Source of the DNA: Cristatella mucedo
Taxonomy: Eukaryota > Bryozoa > Phylactolaemata > Cristatellidae
Assembly (NCBI GenBank): GCA_009760855.2
Contig: WPIO01000025.1
Span: 727,001 to 791,000 of the forward strand
Length of the DNA stretch: 64,000 nt
Direction: 5' to 3'
Positions 1-11,075 of the stretch are shown piece after piece. Both the position numbers and the translations under genes were made by a program. Positions within the stretch are counted from its first letter, which is position 1; every line of letters starts with the position of its first letter. The notes beneath the pieces were generated by a model. The model ran no database searches, was not told where the DNA came from, and worked only from the letters and a program-made list of their open reading frames with translations.

Positions 1-2452
1 GCTTGTGTGTTCTGCACGAATTACTGATGACCAGGAACAACCATAGGTTGGTCATGCAATCAATAAGTGTGTTGAGGGCTGCATTTTGTTATGTCTACAG
101 AACTTGGAAAAGCTCAATGCTATTCTCCACAATAGGTATTGATCCAGCCATTTCCTTAGGCTCTGAAGTTCCGGGCAGAAAAATTGTGGTTTCCAAGTTA
201 CTAATCATGTTTACAGTAAACTCGTGCCAAACAGCACTGTCATGCCGTCGTTGACCTGTGGTAAAATGTCTATGGGCTGCATGTGGTGTAAGCGGGATAA
301 AGGAATCATTCGGAGAGTTGGAACCATAGCTTCCTGTATGGCGTAATTGCCGTACCTTGCGTGTACCTTTTTCCTATCATATCATTCAAGAGCCTGTAAC
401 TTTAGTGCAATAATTGACGCGGTCAGCTTAGAATGATTAAAACTATGCCAGACGCCAGGTGCAATTCAAGCCATCCATGCCAGATGTGCGCACTCGTAGG
501 AAGAATACTGCGAACGGCTGTGAAAGTGCTACATTTCCACACTTAAAATGCAGACTTAAACTTCAGAATGCAGCAAAACTTGAAGGGTCAATTGGAAAAC
601 GAATGCCTGTCTCGATCGAGCTTGTGATTAATGATTCAGAGCAGCAATCAATATCTATGCATCACGACGCTCAATTAGTCTTTTGTTAGGAAGAGAAGAT
701 GTGGAATGAGACTTGCATCTTATTCATAAAACCCAGTCCACGTAATAAACCTTACACCTTTCATTCTCGAATAATATTTAAAGTAGCACCTCAAAGCACG
801 GCTAACAAGTCTTCCGGTGAGTATAGCTACAGCACTGGTAATTTCTTTTGTAACAATGTTACGTCCTTAATGTTTGTGGTCTATATTCCTCTGCGGAAAA
901 GGGCCATATGTGTCTTGGATGTAGGCGGAAAATTGCTCTCAGATGATACTTTCATGTGATCAACGATTATGTCACACATGGCTTTTAGTAATTCTTAATC
1001 ACTAAGCTCTAAAAATGAATAACGAGTGCGATAATTCTGCGGATTAGCAAGACAGCATTTTTGGTATTTGGAAAAGTAGTACACTCCAAAATTTATGAAA
1101 ATGCAAAATAAATATGATGGCACAAGTTCGATTGAAAAATAGTTCAGAACGGGCAGGAAAACATTACGATCAATTAATATCTCAGACGATGCAGGGCAGC
1201 CTTAGCATGCAAGAGTAGCGATAAGCAAGAAGAACTAGTTTTATAGACACTGGCGACGAACTTAGCTGAAGGCTTCATGCATCTTGGCTGCACAACCTCA
1301 TACGGCATGATTAGACTGTGGCAGTATTTCTCACCGGCTAGGCTTTAGAAAAACCTAGCCCGAATATTCTGCTTCGAAATGCCCCCTGCTGAAGTGCTTT
1401 TTTTTATGGCGGACAACGCGGACGTCGGTCGTCCAAGTTTTCCCGCCCTTTCAGGTTTCACAATGACTGCTAGGAGGGGTATTATTGGAACCAAGTGCAG
1501 GAACAAAGTGACAGTATGGTGTTTGCATACCCAGCAGGAGGGCCGAGCAGGTAAGCCCACCAATTGTTTCTACAGACAGATCTTCATCGCTGAGGCACCA
1601 GCATAACCATTTAACGCCATAGGTACCTTTGGACAGGGCCTGGGCTCTTTGGACGTAGCCGTTTCAGTCAAAGCTAAGGCCTCCAACGCTTCAATCGTCA
1701 GACGCTTGGCTGAACGTCAGACCGCAAATGTATCGGTACCGTGCTCTTCTCGACCTTGTGCGACCATTCGAAGGCTGTGTTCGAGCGAATGACCGCTCCT
1801 AAAGTGTCACTATCGCTTCCTCAGAATGATTTTATTAGCCCTGATCTACTGTTGCTGTACTTGAATGTGCTTTTTAGGTCCACACCAATTTACATTGATA
1901 CAATGCTATTCACGGAGTAGGTTCAAATGTTCCCTGTGACCTGCATTACTTTCGGACCTATAGTGTTGCTACACTGATTGGGCTGCAATGCGCTTGATAT
2001 GCTTGTGAAATTTCTTGCTAGGATGGCAGTATATCTTCGAAGTTGATGGTGGCTGAAAGCAAGATGGCTGAGCATTATCTTGAGAAGAAGCAGCTGAGGG
2101 ATCAGTCGGTGAAGTGGCAGCTTCCGAAATCTGGCTCACCATAAAAACAGCTCCGTAGCTTTCGGATCGCTCTGTAGCAAGGTTGGAGCATGGTTACATT
2201 CTTTATGTCTTGCCTGTCATCTGTTAGCGGCAGGTTTTATCCATCATCTTTAGATGAAGTGGCAGTGTGGTTCTTGCAGCATGTCCATATCACAGCATTC
2301 GGCTGCCTCGAATAACAAACAACACCGATATGGCCTAATGACTATATCAGAGAGCTCCACATGCCACAAGCAATTTAAATGGAAACCAGACAGTTTCACT
2401 TTGCACATTCTGACCATCTGTCAGAGCTTACCGAGGGACCGTTTTTGGCAAT
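1..2452. other. Unassigned DNA, no gene recognised
   Basis: Open frames here are all under about 90 codons, overlap on both strands and show no family motif or convincing splice signals. No repeat match to the rest of the window was seen. The stretch ends where the (ATT)n tail of a minus-strand LINE begins. Confidence 0.5.
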
Positions 2453-4830
2453 ATTAATAATAATAACACCCTTGATAAAGCGATATCAGAGAACTCGATC
2501 TCTTTATAGAGGATTTAAATTTTCTGCAAAGGAAACATGAATGAATGGTTAGTGGTAGCATGCTCCATAAACCACAAGAATAGCATGGTTAGGGGTGACA
2601 TGCACAGGGTCAGCAAGCAAGTGTGGTTAGTGGCAGCAAGGAACAGTGTCAGCACTCGTAAGCACATAAAAGACGAATCATGGGAACCCACTAAATGCTG
2701 TCATAAATAGCTGCGTTTTTAATTTCTTTTTAGATGTGGTCAAGTCAGGGGATGTCGCGACAAAAGTCTGGAGTGAGTTCCAGTCTTTTGATGCACACGA
2801 ACTAAAGTCACGGTCTCCAAATGATTTGAGTTTTGGACGAGGTATAGGTAAACAGTTAGATTCTTCAAAACAGGTGGTACGATACTTAGCCAGATGGGGC
2901 AGTATATCTGATAGACAGGCTGGAGCCAAAGAATGAAGGAACCTGAGAGTGAGCGACAAAACCTTGAAGTCGATGCGTTGCTTGACTGGTAGCCAGTGCA
3001 ATTCGGCAAGAATTGGTGTGATGTGACAACTGCGATGCTCACAACAGACATGTCTAGCTGCAGAGCTTTTCAGTAGCTGTAAGAGCCTGATTGCATAGGC
3101 CGGTAGACTAGCAAGCAGTGAGTTACAGAAGTCAAGACTGCATGTCACAAATGCATGGACTAACTTAGATGTGGTATCCCTGTCTAAACGATACCAAATT
3201 GCAGCAATTTTATGTAGCTGAAAATAGAATTACTGGAATGTCTGGGGCTGTTGTGGTCGTCAAACGAAAAGTCACTTTGTAACATAACACCTAGATTTCG
3301 TGCAGATTCAACCGGCTATACGCCGGAAGAGACAATTTTGAGTATTAGCCTTTACAATTTCTTAATCACACTTGCTTTTCCCATAGCTAATAATTTGGTT
3401 TCATCACAGTTCAATTTAGGAAAAATTTTTGCCATCCATGTGCTGATGTCATCAACACATGCAGCAAGGAAGTTGAGAGAATTGGATGTGCTCGAGGACT
3501 GGGAGGAATCAAAGCAAAGGTACAACCGAGTGTCATCCGCATAGAAGGAAAATCCTATATCGTGCTTGGCAATCACATCGGCAGAGGGAGAGTATACACC
3601 GTGAACAAAACGAGACCAAGCATGGAGACCTGAGGTATCTCATATTTCAGAGGTTCCTCGGATGATCTTTGTCATTCACATTCATACCCTTGAACCTCCC
3701 ATTGAGATATGACCTGAATAATTGGAATGCAGTGCCAGTAATGCTCAGGCGAGATGAGAAGCACTCAAGAAGAACTCGGTGATCGATAGTATCAAAAGTT
3801 GCCGAATGATGGAGCAAACAAGCAGAGATATCCTACCCATGTCTGCATTCTTAAGTAGATCATTGTAACCCGAAGCAATGCTGACTCGGTAGAGTGATTA
3901 GGTCTCAAGCCAGACTGGAACTTACTAGCAAGGTTTGAAGTTTCAATATATGAATTCAGCGGGTCTTCGACGACTCGTTCCAGTGTTTTGATAGGAATGA
4001 TAAAAGGGAGATTGGTTGGAGGTTGCTCAGTTCTCTCGGTCTAGTATTGCTTTCTAGAGCAGTGACCTGACTACGGATTTTTTGAGAGCTGCTAGGACAT
4101 GACCTGAGGCTATTGACATAGTAATGATATTATTTATGCATGGCAGCATCAGATTAATGCATCATAGGAGCAGGCAGCTAATACGTGGTCGTTTATTCAT
4201 TGAGCCAGCACAGTTTCGGTTATGTGCATAGTGCCAATAGCAGGACAAGAGAAAGGTTAGCTGGCTCTGTGCCAGACGGCGACGAACAGTGTTGACTCAT
4301 GGCAGTAGGAATAGGGTCCAAAGGAAGAGTTGCCTTCTTTTATTCGGATATGAACTTCAGGGCGAGGTCATTAGCAACCTGCTTGTATGTAGACATTAAG
4401 GTGCTGCAGGAAATTGAGGGACAGCATTCTAGGGGGAATGCTGCCATCGCAGCGATGGACTCGGATGGACTCCCTGATATTTTCTATCTTCTTGACAAAG
4501 AAGCTAGAGAAGTGATCAGTTATATCACCTCAGGGACCATTAGGTAAGGAGCTAACCTGGGAGCGGTTTAGGAAATGGCTTATCGTCGACATCAGCATTT
4601 TTGGATTACGCATTTGTGATTCAACAATGTTTTTATGGAAGCTAGACTTGGCCTTTACAGTGTGGGCTATTACAGCTATGCCACCAGCTCCAAGGGCAGC
4701 TGCTGTAGTACTGGCACCTACAACCTCCCTTACCAGAGCGGCTATATTACTAATTAAAGATCTCTGTTGCTTGAAGTCAACAGCACCCGATTGCCTATTA
4801 AAATTCAAAAGAAACACACTAGTATTGGCT
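2453..4830 (-). mobile_element. LINE-A (CR1/L2-like non-LTR retrotransposon), 5-prime truncated copy
   Basis: On the minus strand this reads from the linker and fingers of a non-LTR reverse transcriptase to the 3-prime tail. Near 4530-4817 it encodes KNIVESQMRNPKMLMST, shared with the plus-strand copy at 31.56 kb. The catalytic YADD box is intact (FYADDTRLYLCFD; box at 3532-3543). The conserved C-terminal part (LDFCNSLLASLP, HWLPVKQRIDFKVLSL, LKSFGDRDFSS, DWNSL) lies at 2678-3148. The 3-prime UTR carries the family TGCATG-rich repeats and ends in AT-rich hairpin DNA and (ATT)n at 2453-2470. Several frameshifts separate the coding blocks, so the copy is dead. No endonuclease domain remains. 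The family assignment rests on the C-terminal motif order and the hairpin plus (ATT)n tail known from CR1/L2 elements. Confidence 0.88.
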
Positions 4831-5295
4831 TGGGATGGCTCTGCTCCACATATCTAGAAGTCGGATCAAAAGTCATAGGGCCGGTCCAGGAGACTTGAAT
4901 ACCTCAGTTCAACGGCTGCCTGGCTGAAAGATCTTTAACTGACTTCTACAAACTTGCTGATGACATTTTTTGTGAATGGGTGACCTAAGCAGAAGCCAAG
5001 GTTCGAGATAAAGAACCCAGGGTAAAACTGTTGCCGACAGGAAAATGATAAGTCACCTACGTACGTACTATCAGGCCTGGTGGCACTGTCGGGAACGGCC
5101 GGCTATACGCACTGGCCTCAGTCTTGCTACAACGGCACTACCAACTCGACCGGCTATGAGACGTGGGGTGCATACTCCAGTCTATTTAAACGATGTGCCG
5201 GGACGACCTTTTGGTCTGTCAAATATTGTGGGCGACGAAGGCTGCTAGGCGAAGCCGTCAGTGGCTCTAAATTTGATTATATAATTACTTATATA
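4831..5295. other. Unassigned DNA between LINE-A and a SINE
   Basis: Two overlapping plus-strand frames of 67 and 82 codons (5045-5328) are the only open stretches. They show no family I recognise. The right part becomes very AT-rich as it meets the tail of the SINE at 5296. Confidence 0.35.
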
Positions 5296-5441
5296 AAATA
5301 TATAATTCATTTATATAGCGCCCCATGAGAACTTAATCTCTATTCAGGCGCTTCACATATGCCTCGGGGCTCAAGCCCACGACCTCAGTCAGACCTTGAT
5401 CGGGGCGAGCATCTTAACCGCTAGACTAAACCAGCTCGGCA
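5296..5441 (-). mobile_element. tRNA-derived SINE (family S1), minus strand
   Basis: Read on the minus strand it starts GCCGAGCTGG, carries a perfect RNA polymerase III A box (TAGTCTAGCGG, 5418-5428) and a B box changed at two sites (GGCTTGAGCCC, 5367-5377). It then runs into a tail with GAAGCGCC, AGAGATTAAGTTCTC and GGCGCTATATAAATG. That tail is a variant of the LINE-A 3-prime hairpin, so the element is a tRNA head joined to a LINE-A-type tail. A second copy with an intact B box lies at 33114-33257. SINEs carry no protein; they are transcribed from the internal promoter and copied by a partner LINE. Confidence 0.85.
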
Positions 5442-6319
5442 TTAGAGAAAATTTAGATTAAAGCAAATTTAGATTAGAGAAAATGCTAAGATTTAGAGTT
5501 GTCTTTTGATTCCTTTCACTGAGGAGCAGCTTTCAATGCATCTGCTTTTAGGGCACGGTTTTCATCGCGCGGGGGGGGGAGGGCAAAATGCCTGGAATAC
5601 GGATGACTTCAGGAGCTTGATAGAAACTGACGTCTCACAGCCACCGTGCTTACTGCAAGCTTTCACTTTGAGGACGTGTCGTGGTCATTAAAGATTGTTT
5701 CGACCGTCATGCTTCGCAAGCTGTGATGCGAGGTCTTGGGTGGTCATTCAAGGTCAATCACCACCTTCGGGGCGATTATTTTGCTGCCTATTCTCTGTAA
5801 GTTTCTGTATGGTGCCCTGTTATCGATGCTGTTGGACCTCCTTCGGGATAGATCGCTGTGTGTGGGTAGAAGGGATATCACTCCCAGGTTAGCTGGGCAA
5901 AGCCAATCTTGCACTGCCATGGGATGATTGCCGATAGACAGAGCAAGTCTGGTCTGTCTATGGAGAGTGCACCTCTTTGCCAGCAGCTGAGTCAGTGGCC
6001 CAGCTGGTGTAGTTAGACCTGTTGATACTAGTACTGCGGCATCACACCTCTCTGCCACCTGGTCAGCTTAGGATTTAGGACTGGTGACAAAAGACTTCCG
6101 CCGGCACCCATCTCCTAACGACTCCACTACCCATCTGTTCGTGGTTAGAAGGACACGATACATCTTGTGGCCACTGCTGGTACCGTTACTTTGAGCTCTC
6201 GTGAGCAGAAGATTGGTTACTGTTTGAGAAAACAAACTGGATGGCAGAGCTACTGCGGCAGCCACTATCTACCGAATCGCTTGCCAGCAGTGAGGCCAAT
6301 CCCTCTTGAGGTCCGAATG
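5442..6319. other. Unassigned DNA
   Basis: The first 30 bases hold a short direct repeat (ATTAGAGAAAATTTAGATTA and a near copy). The rest has overlapping open frames of 61-104 codons on both strands without recognisable motifs; the longest (5744-6058, minus) has no homologue I can name. A G-run lies near 5571-5579. Confidence 0.35.
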
Positions 6320-6329
6320 CTCAAACCCA

Positions 6330-6532
6330 CATCCGTCTTGTTATAAAATTAATAAATACTAGCTGATTTAACAGCCTCTTTTGTGTAGTGACAGAAGAGC
6401 TTTTACGGCTAACACCACCACTTGCAAGGGCGATAAGGAATCCCCACCGCAGGATTCGAACCCACGACCACGGTCCCGAGGTCGTGAAAAGCAACCGCCT
6501 TACGTAATGTGCCATCACGGCTCATGGCACAC
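6330..6532 (-). mobile_element. Second tRNA-derived SINE-like element (family S2)
   Basis: On the minus strand the sequence starts GCCGTGATGGCAC, has a perfect B box GGTTCGAATCC (6452-6462) preceded by GTGGTCGTG, and continues into an unrelated body ending in an AT-rich tail (TATTTATTAATTTTATAAC) near 6340. The A box is only partly recognisable (TGGCACATTAC). The acceptor stem does not pair well, so a working tRNA gene is unlikely. It could be a lone tRNA pseudogene rather than a SINE, since no second copy of the body is in this window. Confidence 0.5.
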
Positions 6533-6600
6533 AACTGACACTTCCCTCCTACTGCTTGGGCTAAGCTGTACCGTTTTCAGTCTGCCGTTTGCCTGATCCG

Positions 6601-6621
6601 ATCTCTTCTCTTTCTCTCTCG

Positions 6622-6658
<37 letters not shown>

Positions 6659-6665
6659 TCTCTTC
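6601..6665. repeat. Compound microsatellite (CT)n-(AC)n
   Basis: About 35 bases of CT repeat run into about 24 bases of AC repeat, then back into CT. It has no coding meaning. Confidence 0.9.
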
Positions 6666-7344
6666 CACTTCGGCATAATAAAGTCATAACCTGACCATGT
6701 GCTAACCGTCAATAAATACACTATGCCAACAAACCCTTAGGTAGATGGTACTTGGAGCCCTGCTGCCTACCTGCATATGCATAGCAGAGATGTGCGTATC
6801 ATTGCCCAGAGGCATATTTTTAAGTGCTCTCAGAACTGTGGTAAAAAAGCTTCCATAGGCGAATGTCATATCTAACTGTTGTAGGACTTCAGCGTTGCTA
6901 TGCTCTTCTAGCTTGTCAATCATACACCATTTCATGTAGCAATGCAGCTAGTGAGCAGTGGGACCTTGCGAGATCGAGTACTTTTTGGTATGGCTATTCG
7001 GGCTGGCTATTCGGGCAGGTCTGGCCTTCGTAGGATTTGCATTCCTGTGCTCCTGACAGAGGTCACAAGCAGAAACCATATCTTCTGCGTCTTTTCCTCA
7101 GCCAGGCCAGTAAACTGAGGCCTTTGCCAGCACAATGGACTGTTAGCTGTTGCTAGTCCAATACACTGCAATCACTATCAGCTGTTGTGTTGCTGAGAAA
7201 TCGGCCTGCCTTTCTAATTAACCACCAAAGTTCTATCAAGAATTTCGCAGAAGTTTCACTTTTTGTTGGCTTAAAAAGTTCCAACACCGGCTACGTAGCA
7301 TTTTATTATCCTCACAGCGCCCTATATTTTTTATTTGCTGTACA
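6666..7344. other. Unassigned DNA
   Basis: Short open frames of up to 77 codons on both strands with no recognisable family. A direct duplication of GGCTATTCGGGC lies near 6993-7016. No other structure is supported. Confidence 0.35.
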
Positions 7345-7490
7345 CAATCTTTATTTACGAAATATAAACCTTATCCATAATTCAGCTTCTTGTGCAATTT
7401 TTTAACGTGCCTTTAGATTTTTTGGTACTGATATCGTGCAAGTATGAAGGCCAATCGCGAGACTGAAGTTCCCTGTTAGTTTTGCTTACG
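7345..7490 (+). repeat. Direct duplication D7, first copy
   Basis: This stretch (CAATCTTTATTTACGAAA onward, through GATATCGTGCA, GAAG and ATCGCGAG) recurs with moderate divergence at 7909-8048 in the same orientation. The two copies lie about 560 bp apart. The function is unknown; the right copy is cut by a LINE-A fragment. Confidence 0.65.
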
Positions 7491-7908
7491 TGCGAGCCAC
7501 TTATCAAAACAGGTGGGCCCTTGTTTGCCATTTGCTCTCGTCGCGATTCTTTCTCATCCAAGCGGCACGAGTCACTAACAATTAGACTACTTCCTGCTAA
7601 GCCCCTCCCTGCCACTTTTTGGAAGGAAGCGAGCGATACGAGGCCTTGCTACCAAACGAACCTATCCCGCCAACGTTTAATGCATCCGGAGTATGATTGT
7701 GCTGAACTGTAAAGAAATGAAAGCGACCAGCATCTTGGCAGGCAATGCGAGAACTCGGCTTAATCGCCTAGCAGTGATAAATCTCTATTCTTAGAAGCTT
7801 CAACCGTTCGCATCCAATCAGGCAATACGGCAGATGCATCAGCCTCGGTTATAAGTGGCTGCTCAGTCGGGCCACTCATCACTTCCCGCAGCTTGAATTC
7901 GCTTTACC
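7491..7908. other. Spacer between the two D7 copies
   Basis: Two overlapping open frames on opposite strands (7382-7615 and 7482-7712) without a recognisable family. No RNA gene or repeat was identified. Confidence 0.35.
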
Positions 7909-8048
7909 CAATCTTTATTTACGAAACGCAAACCTCGTCTATAATTTCACTTCGGATGAAATGTTTTCTGCGTGCGTTTTGTTCAAGTTCTGATATCGTG
8001 CAGGCACGAAGACCTATCGCGAGTCTAGCGTTTCTCGTTTTGTTTGTA
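7909..8048 (+). repeat. Direct duplication D7, second copy
   Basis: Homologous to 7345-7490. It shares CAATCTTTATTTACGAAA, the GATATCGTGCA core and the ATCGCGAG block. It stops abruptly where LINE-A sequence (AGCTAGGCTTGTCTGTCG) begins, which places the LINE insertion or a rearrangement after the duplication. Confidence 0.65.
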
Positions 8049-8375
8049 GCTAGGCTTGTCTGTCGGGAGCGTTGCATTTGTCACATGACACCACTTCTCG
8101 CCGACCTGCACTGGATGCCAGTCAAGCAACGCATTGACTTCAAGGTTCTGTCGCTCACATTTAGCTCCCTTCATTCTTTGGCTCTAGCCTACCTATCAGA
8201 CCTATTCCCCCACCAGGCCAAACATCGTACAGCCAGCTTTTCGGAAATTGAATGTTTAACTATGCCTCGTACAAACCTAAAATCCTTTGGAGACCGTGCA
8301 CTTAGTTCGTATGCTCCCTAAGTCTTGAACTCACTTCCGAATTTCGTCATGACATCTCCTAACTTCTCCACATTT
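8048..8375 (+). mobile_element. LINE-A fragment, reverse transcriptase C-terminal part
   Basis: Encodes LLADLHWMPVKQRIDFKVLS, then YLSDLFPHQAKHRTASFSE, then LKSFGDRALSSYAP, the same block seen in the other LINE-A copies. One frame stays open from upstream to about 8321 and is then broken at the W-N-S-L region. Both the catalytic domain and the 3-prime tail are missing, so this is a short dead fragment. Confidence 0.85.
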
Positions 8376-10984
8376 ACGATCGGTCACACAAACATGCTTT
8401 TGGTGTAGTTATACTGTAACGAAGCATGCGCCACGTTACCTGAATCAATAGCAATTTTCGAAAGCTTTAATTAACCTTATTTTATATTACTGAGCTAGTG
8501 AAACCTCTTACAGGATAAACAGTTTGCTTGAGGGCTAGAGCACCTGCCTGTTTTCAGATAGGCATCGTAAACCAGTGGGGTTTTCTTAAAATGGTCAAAT
8601 TTGACCATTTTAATTGCTGTGCTTCTTGATATTGAATTGGAATCATGAAAAGACAGCAGTTTTAATATTCTCTACCTGCATCTTACGAGTATGAAGAATG
8701 GGATTTAATCGCTAGCTGTATTTCTTTTTGACTGTGTGTGCGTAGGTGGCTTTTGAGGTGGGCACTCTACAGATAGCGAGGGGAGGAGCGAAATACTGCA
8801 GGGTAATTGAGATCAGTTCTGCACTTGGCAGAGTGGGGCTGGACAACTGCTCTCTGGGTGAGGGTAGGCGCGATCGGCCAGCCTTACCCATGTGGACGCT
8901 CCATGGTTGTTTAGCCATCTTTTCTCTGCCCCTGCTTGAGACTTCTCCCGCCAGCCGGCCAAAACTAGCTCAGAGGATTTCTGCTTCTTTCATGAGCTAA
9001 TGATAGCTGCTGATTTCACCTGAATCCTATTCCGTTTATTTAAGTAGTACCGATACCGATTATGCAGCAGCTCACCGGGGCTTCATACAATGGTCTCGGC
9101 CTGAAGAGAAACTCATACACAAATATCTAGATAGAAAAACATTCCGCAGCTTTAAAAATATGGTTTATCTCTAGTACTATTTCTAAAAGACTGTTCAATC
9201 AGTGCTGTTTTTAACAGTGGCTGCAACGTTATTAATTAAACATTACAATTAACAATTAATCGGTCTGCTCAATCTACGTCAGTCTCAAGTGGCATTTTTA
9301 CAACGAATGTTATGCCACGAAGGACGAGAACTTCTGCACTAAATTATTGAGCTAGCTGTTCTAGAAGACATCCTCAAAGAGATTATTCAGTCTTGAGATA
9401 CTTGAAGAAAGGAATGTATTCGGTAGGTCTGGAAATGAAAGAACAAAAGTTCTAATTTTGACGTGCGAGAACCCTAGGACACTGGTTGAAGACTCTGGTA
9501 GGTTGCAGTAATCTAATCTAATGAGCATCATATTGTATAAAAGAATGAGCTTAGCTAGCATTCAAGGTGCCACGGGTCAGATCTGAGCAGTGTTGCATAG
9601 GGTTAAATCTGGATCGCTAAACCTGCGACGGTCCCAGAAAAAGACTCATTTCCTGAGAGCAAGTGACAGAAAAGCCGGCTTTGTCATCTAATACCCAAAT
9701 GCGCCCCTTGTGTCCCAACCGCCACACAGAAGCACGTCAGAACGTAATCCGGATTACATTTTGACAAGTGACCAGCGACACGTGTGAGGAAGGTTCCGGT
9801 CAAAGTAAGATTATGGTTATAACCTTCAAAGGACTTGGCACAGATTATTTCATCGGGTCGGAGGCAGCTGGGTAGTGAAGCTTGGTCAGTCTAATGAGAG
9901 GTTCAGACTAGGGCAGGAATGATGCGGGAGTATAGCACAGGAAGACGAGAATCTCTTCAAGAAGGTTCGGGTTCGTCATTCTCAACTGCCAAAATACTGG
10001 CCAAAAAGGTTATAGAGACCCTTCTAAAAAATAGTCGTAGCAGCACCTCTATGTAAAGGGCGAATCGTCTGTAGGAGTGGGATTAGTGCCCCTGGCAATC
10101 CGTTTGCCACAAGATTTCCGTCAAAGGAGTATCGTCAGTATCTCGGAAAATGCATAGGAATCTCAGCCCACTGGTCTCATTTGTATGTACTACCAAATGC
10201 ATTTACCACAGTCAGGTTTGAAAGTTAATTAGTCTTGCGATCGCTCATATTGTTATCGAATACGAAGAACTTTCTTGGGAACTTACAAAATCCCTTACGT
10301 TTAACTTAATAAATATATCTCACACATCTGAAATCTGCCCACGATCTTACCAAACTCAATATTAAAGACCGGAATAAGAGGTTTTAAAAATGCAATGCGT
10401 GGTGGACTAATGCACCTGTAAATCGATCACAAGCATTGCATGAATCCTTCCTCTTGGAAAATCGCTGGGAGCATGAATCGTACAGGACAAAGCTGGAATC
10501 GTGAATGACTGAGCAGGGGCTGCAACTTATTGGCCACTTGCTTGATTACAGAGGGTCTGAAAGACACAAGTGGATCGCTCGGTATTTTCCGACGTTAAAA
10601 TGTTAATCATACGGCCAACTTTAAGTTCTATTAGCAGCTTAAGCGCCATTGGAGCACCCAAATTCGACGAGGTAGCGAGAAATTAGAGATCGGTAGAACC
10701 GCAATACTGACATATAGCATCACTTGAAACCTATCTTCAACGTCGGCAAGTACGAAATCATTACACGCACCTGCGTGTATTCTCCCGAGTATTAACTTTA
10801 TCAGCACCACATAAGTTGTGTTCTTGGAACGACTTTGTTTTAGTTCTTGAGTGTGACTGCTGAAATTCTACTGCTGACAGCTTCTATGTGCTAGCTAACC
10901 TCTGGCCAAGTCGGGCGATAAAAGCAGTTGTCTAAGACGTGAAGATTTTGTTTGCATCTAGTTGCGAGAATTTTTAGTAATTGT
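8376..10984. other. Long unassigned stretch
   Basis: No open frame exceeds 85 codons and none shows a known motif. The notable local structure is a perfect 28-base palindrome at 8586-8613. The rest looks like neutral AT-rich intergenic DNA, and I see no RNA gene in it. Confidence 0.4.
8586..8613. repeat. Perfect 28-base palindrome
   Basis: Each half is TTAAAATGGTCAAA followed by its exact reverse complement, with no spacer. It could extrude as a cruciform or be the fused ends of a small inverted-repeat element. No second copy was seen in the window. Confidence 0.9.
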
Positions 10985-11075
10985 GCTTTCAATTACAAAT
11001 GTAAAGCAAATGTAAAATGCCTATAAAGTGATTAAGCTCTCTGATGTTTCTATGCAAATGTATTATTATTATTAA
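10985..11075 (+). repeat. Solo LINE-A/SINE-type 3-prime tail, diverged
   Basis: AATGTAAAATGCCTATAAAG, then GATTAAGCTCTCTGATG, then CTATGCAAATG followed by (TATTAT)n. The order matches the LINE-A hairpin tail (AATGTAAAGCGCC, GATTGAGTTCTCTGAGG, CTTTATCAAGTGC, ATT repeats), with the outer stem lost. It may be the remnant of a truncated LINE or of a SINE. Confidence 0.55.

Noticed and set aside
2736-2936. Plus-strand frames opposite LINE copies (also at 26613, 48442 and 48709)
   Set aside because: They are antisense shadows of minus-strand LINE-A coding sequence.
6440-6532. Functional tRNA gene on the minus strand
   Set aside because: The B box is perfect but the acceptor stem does not pair and the sequence continues into a repeat-like body; a SINE or tRNA pseudogene is more likely.
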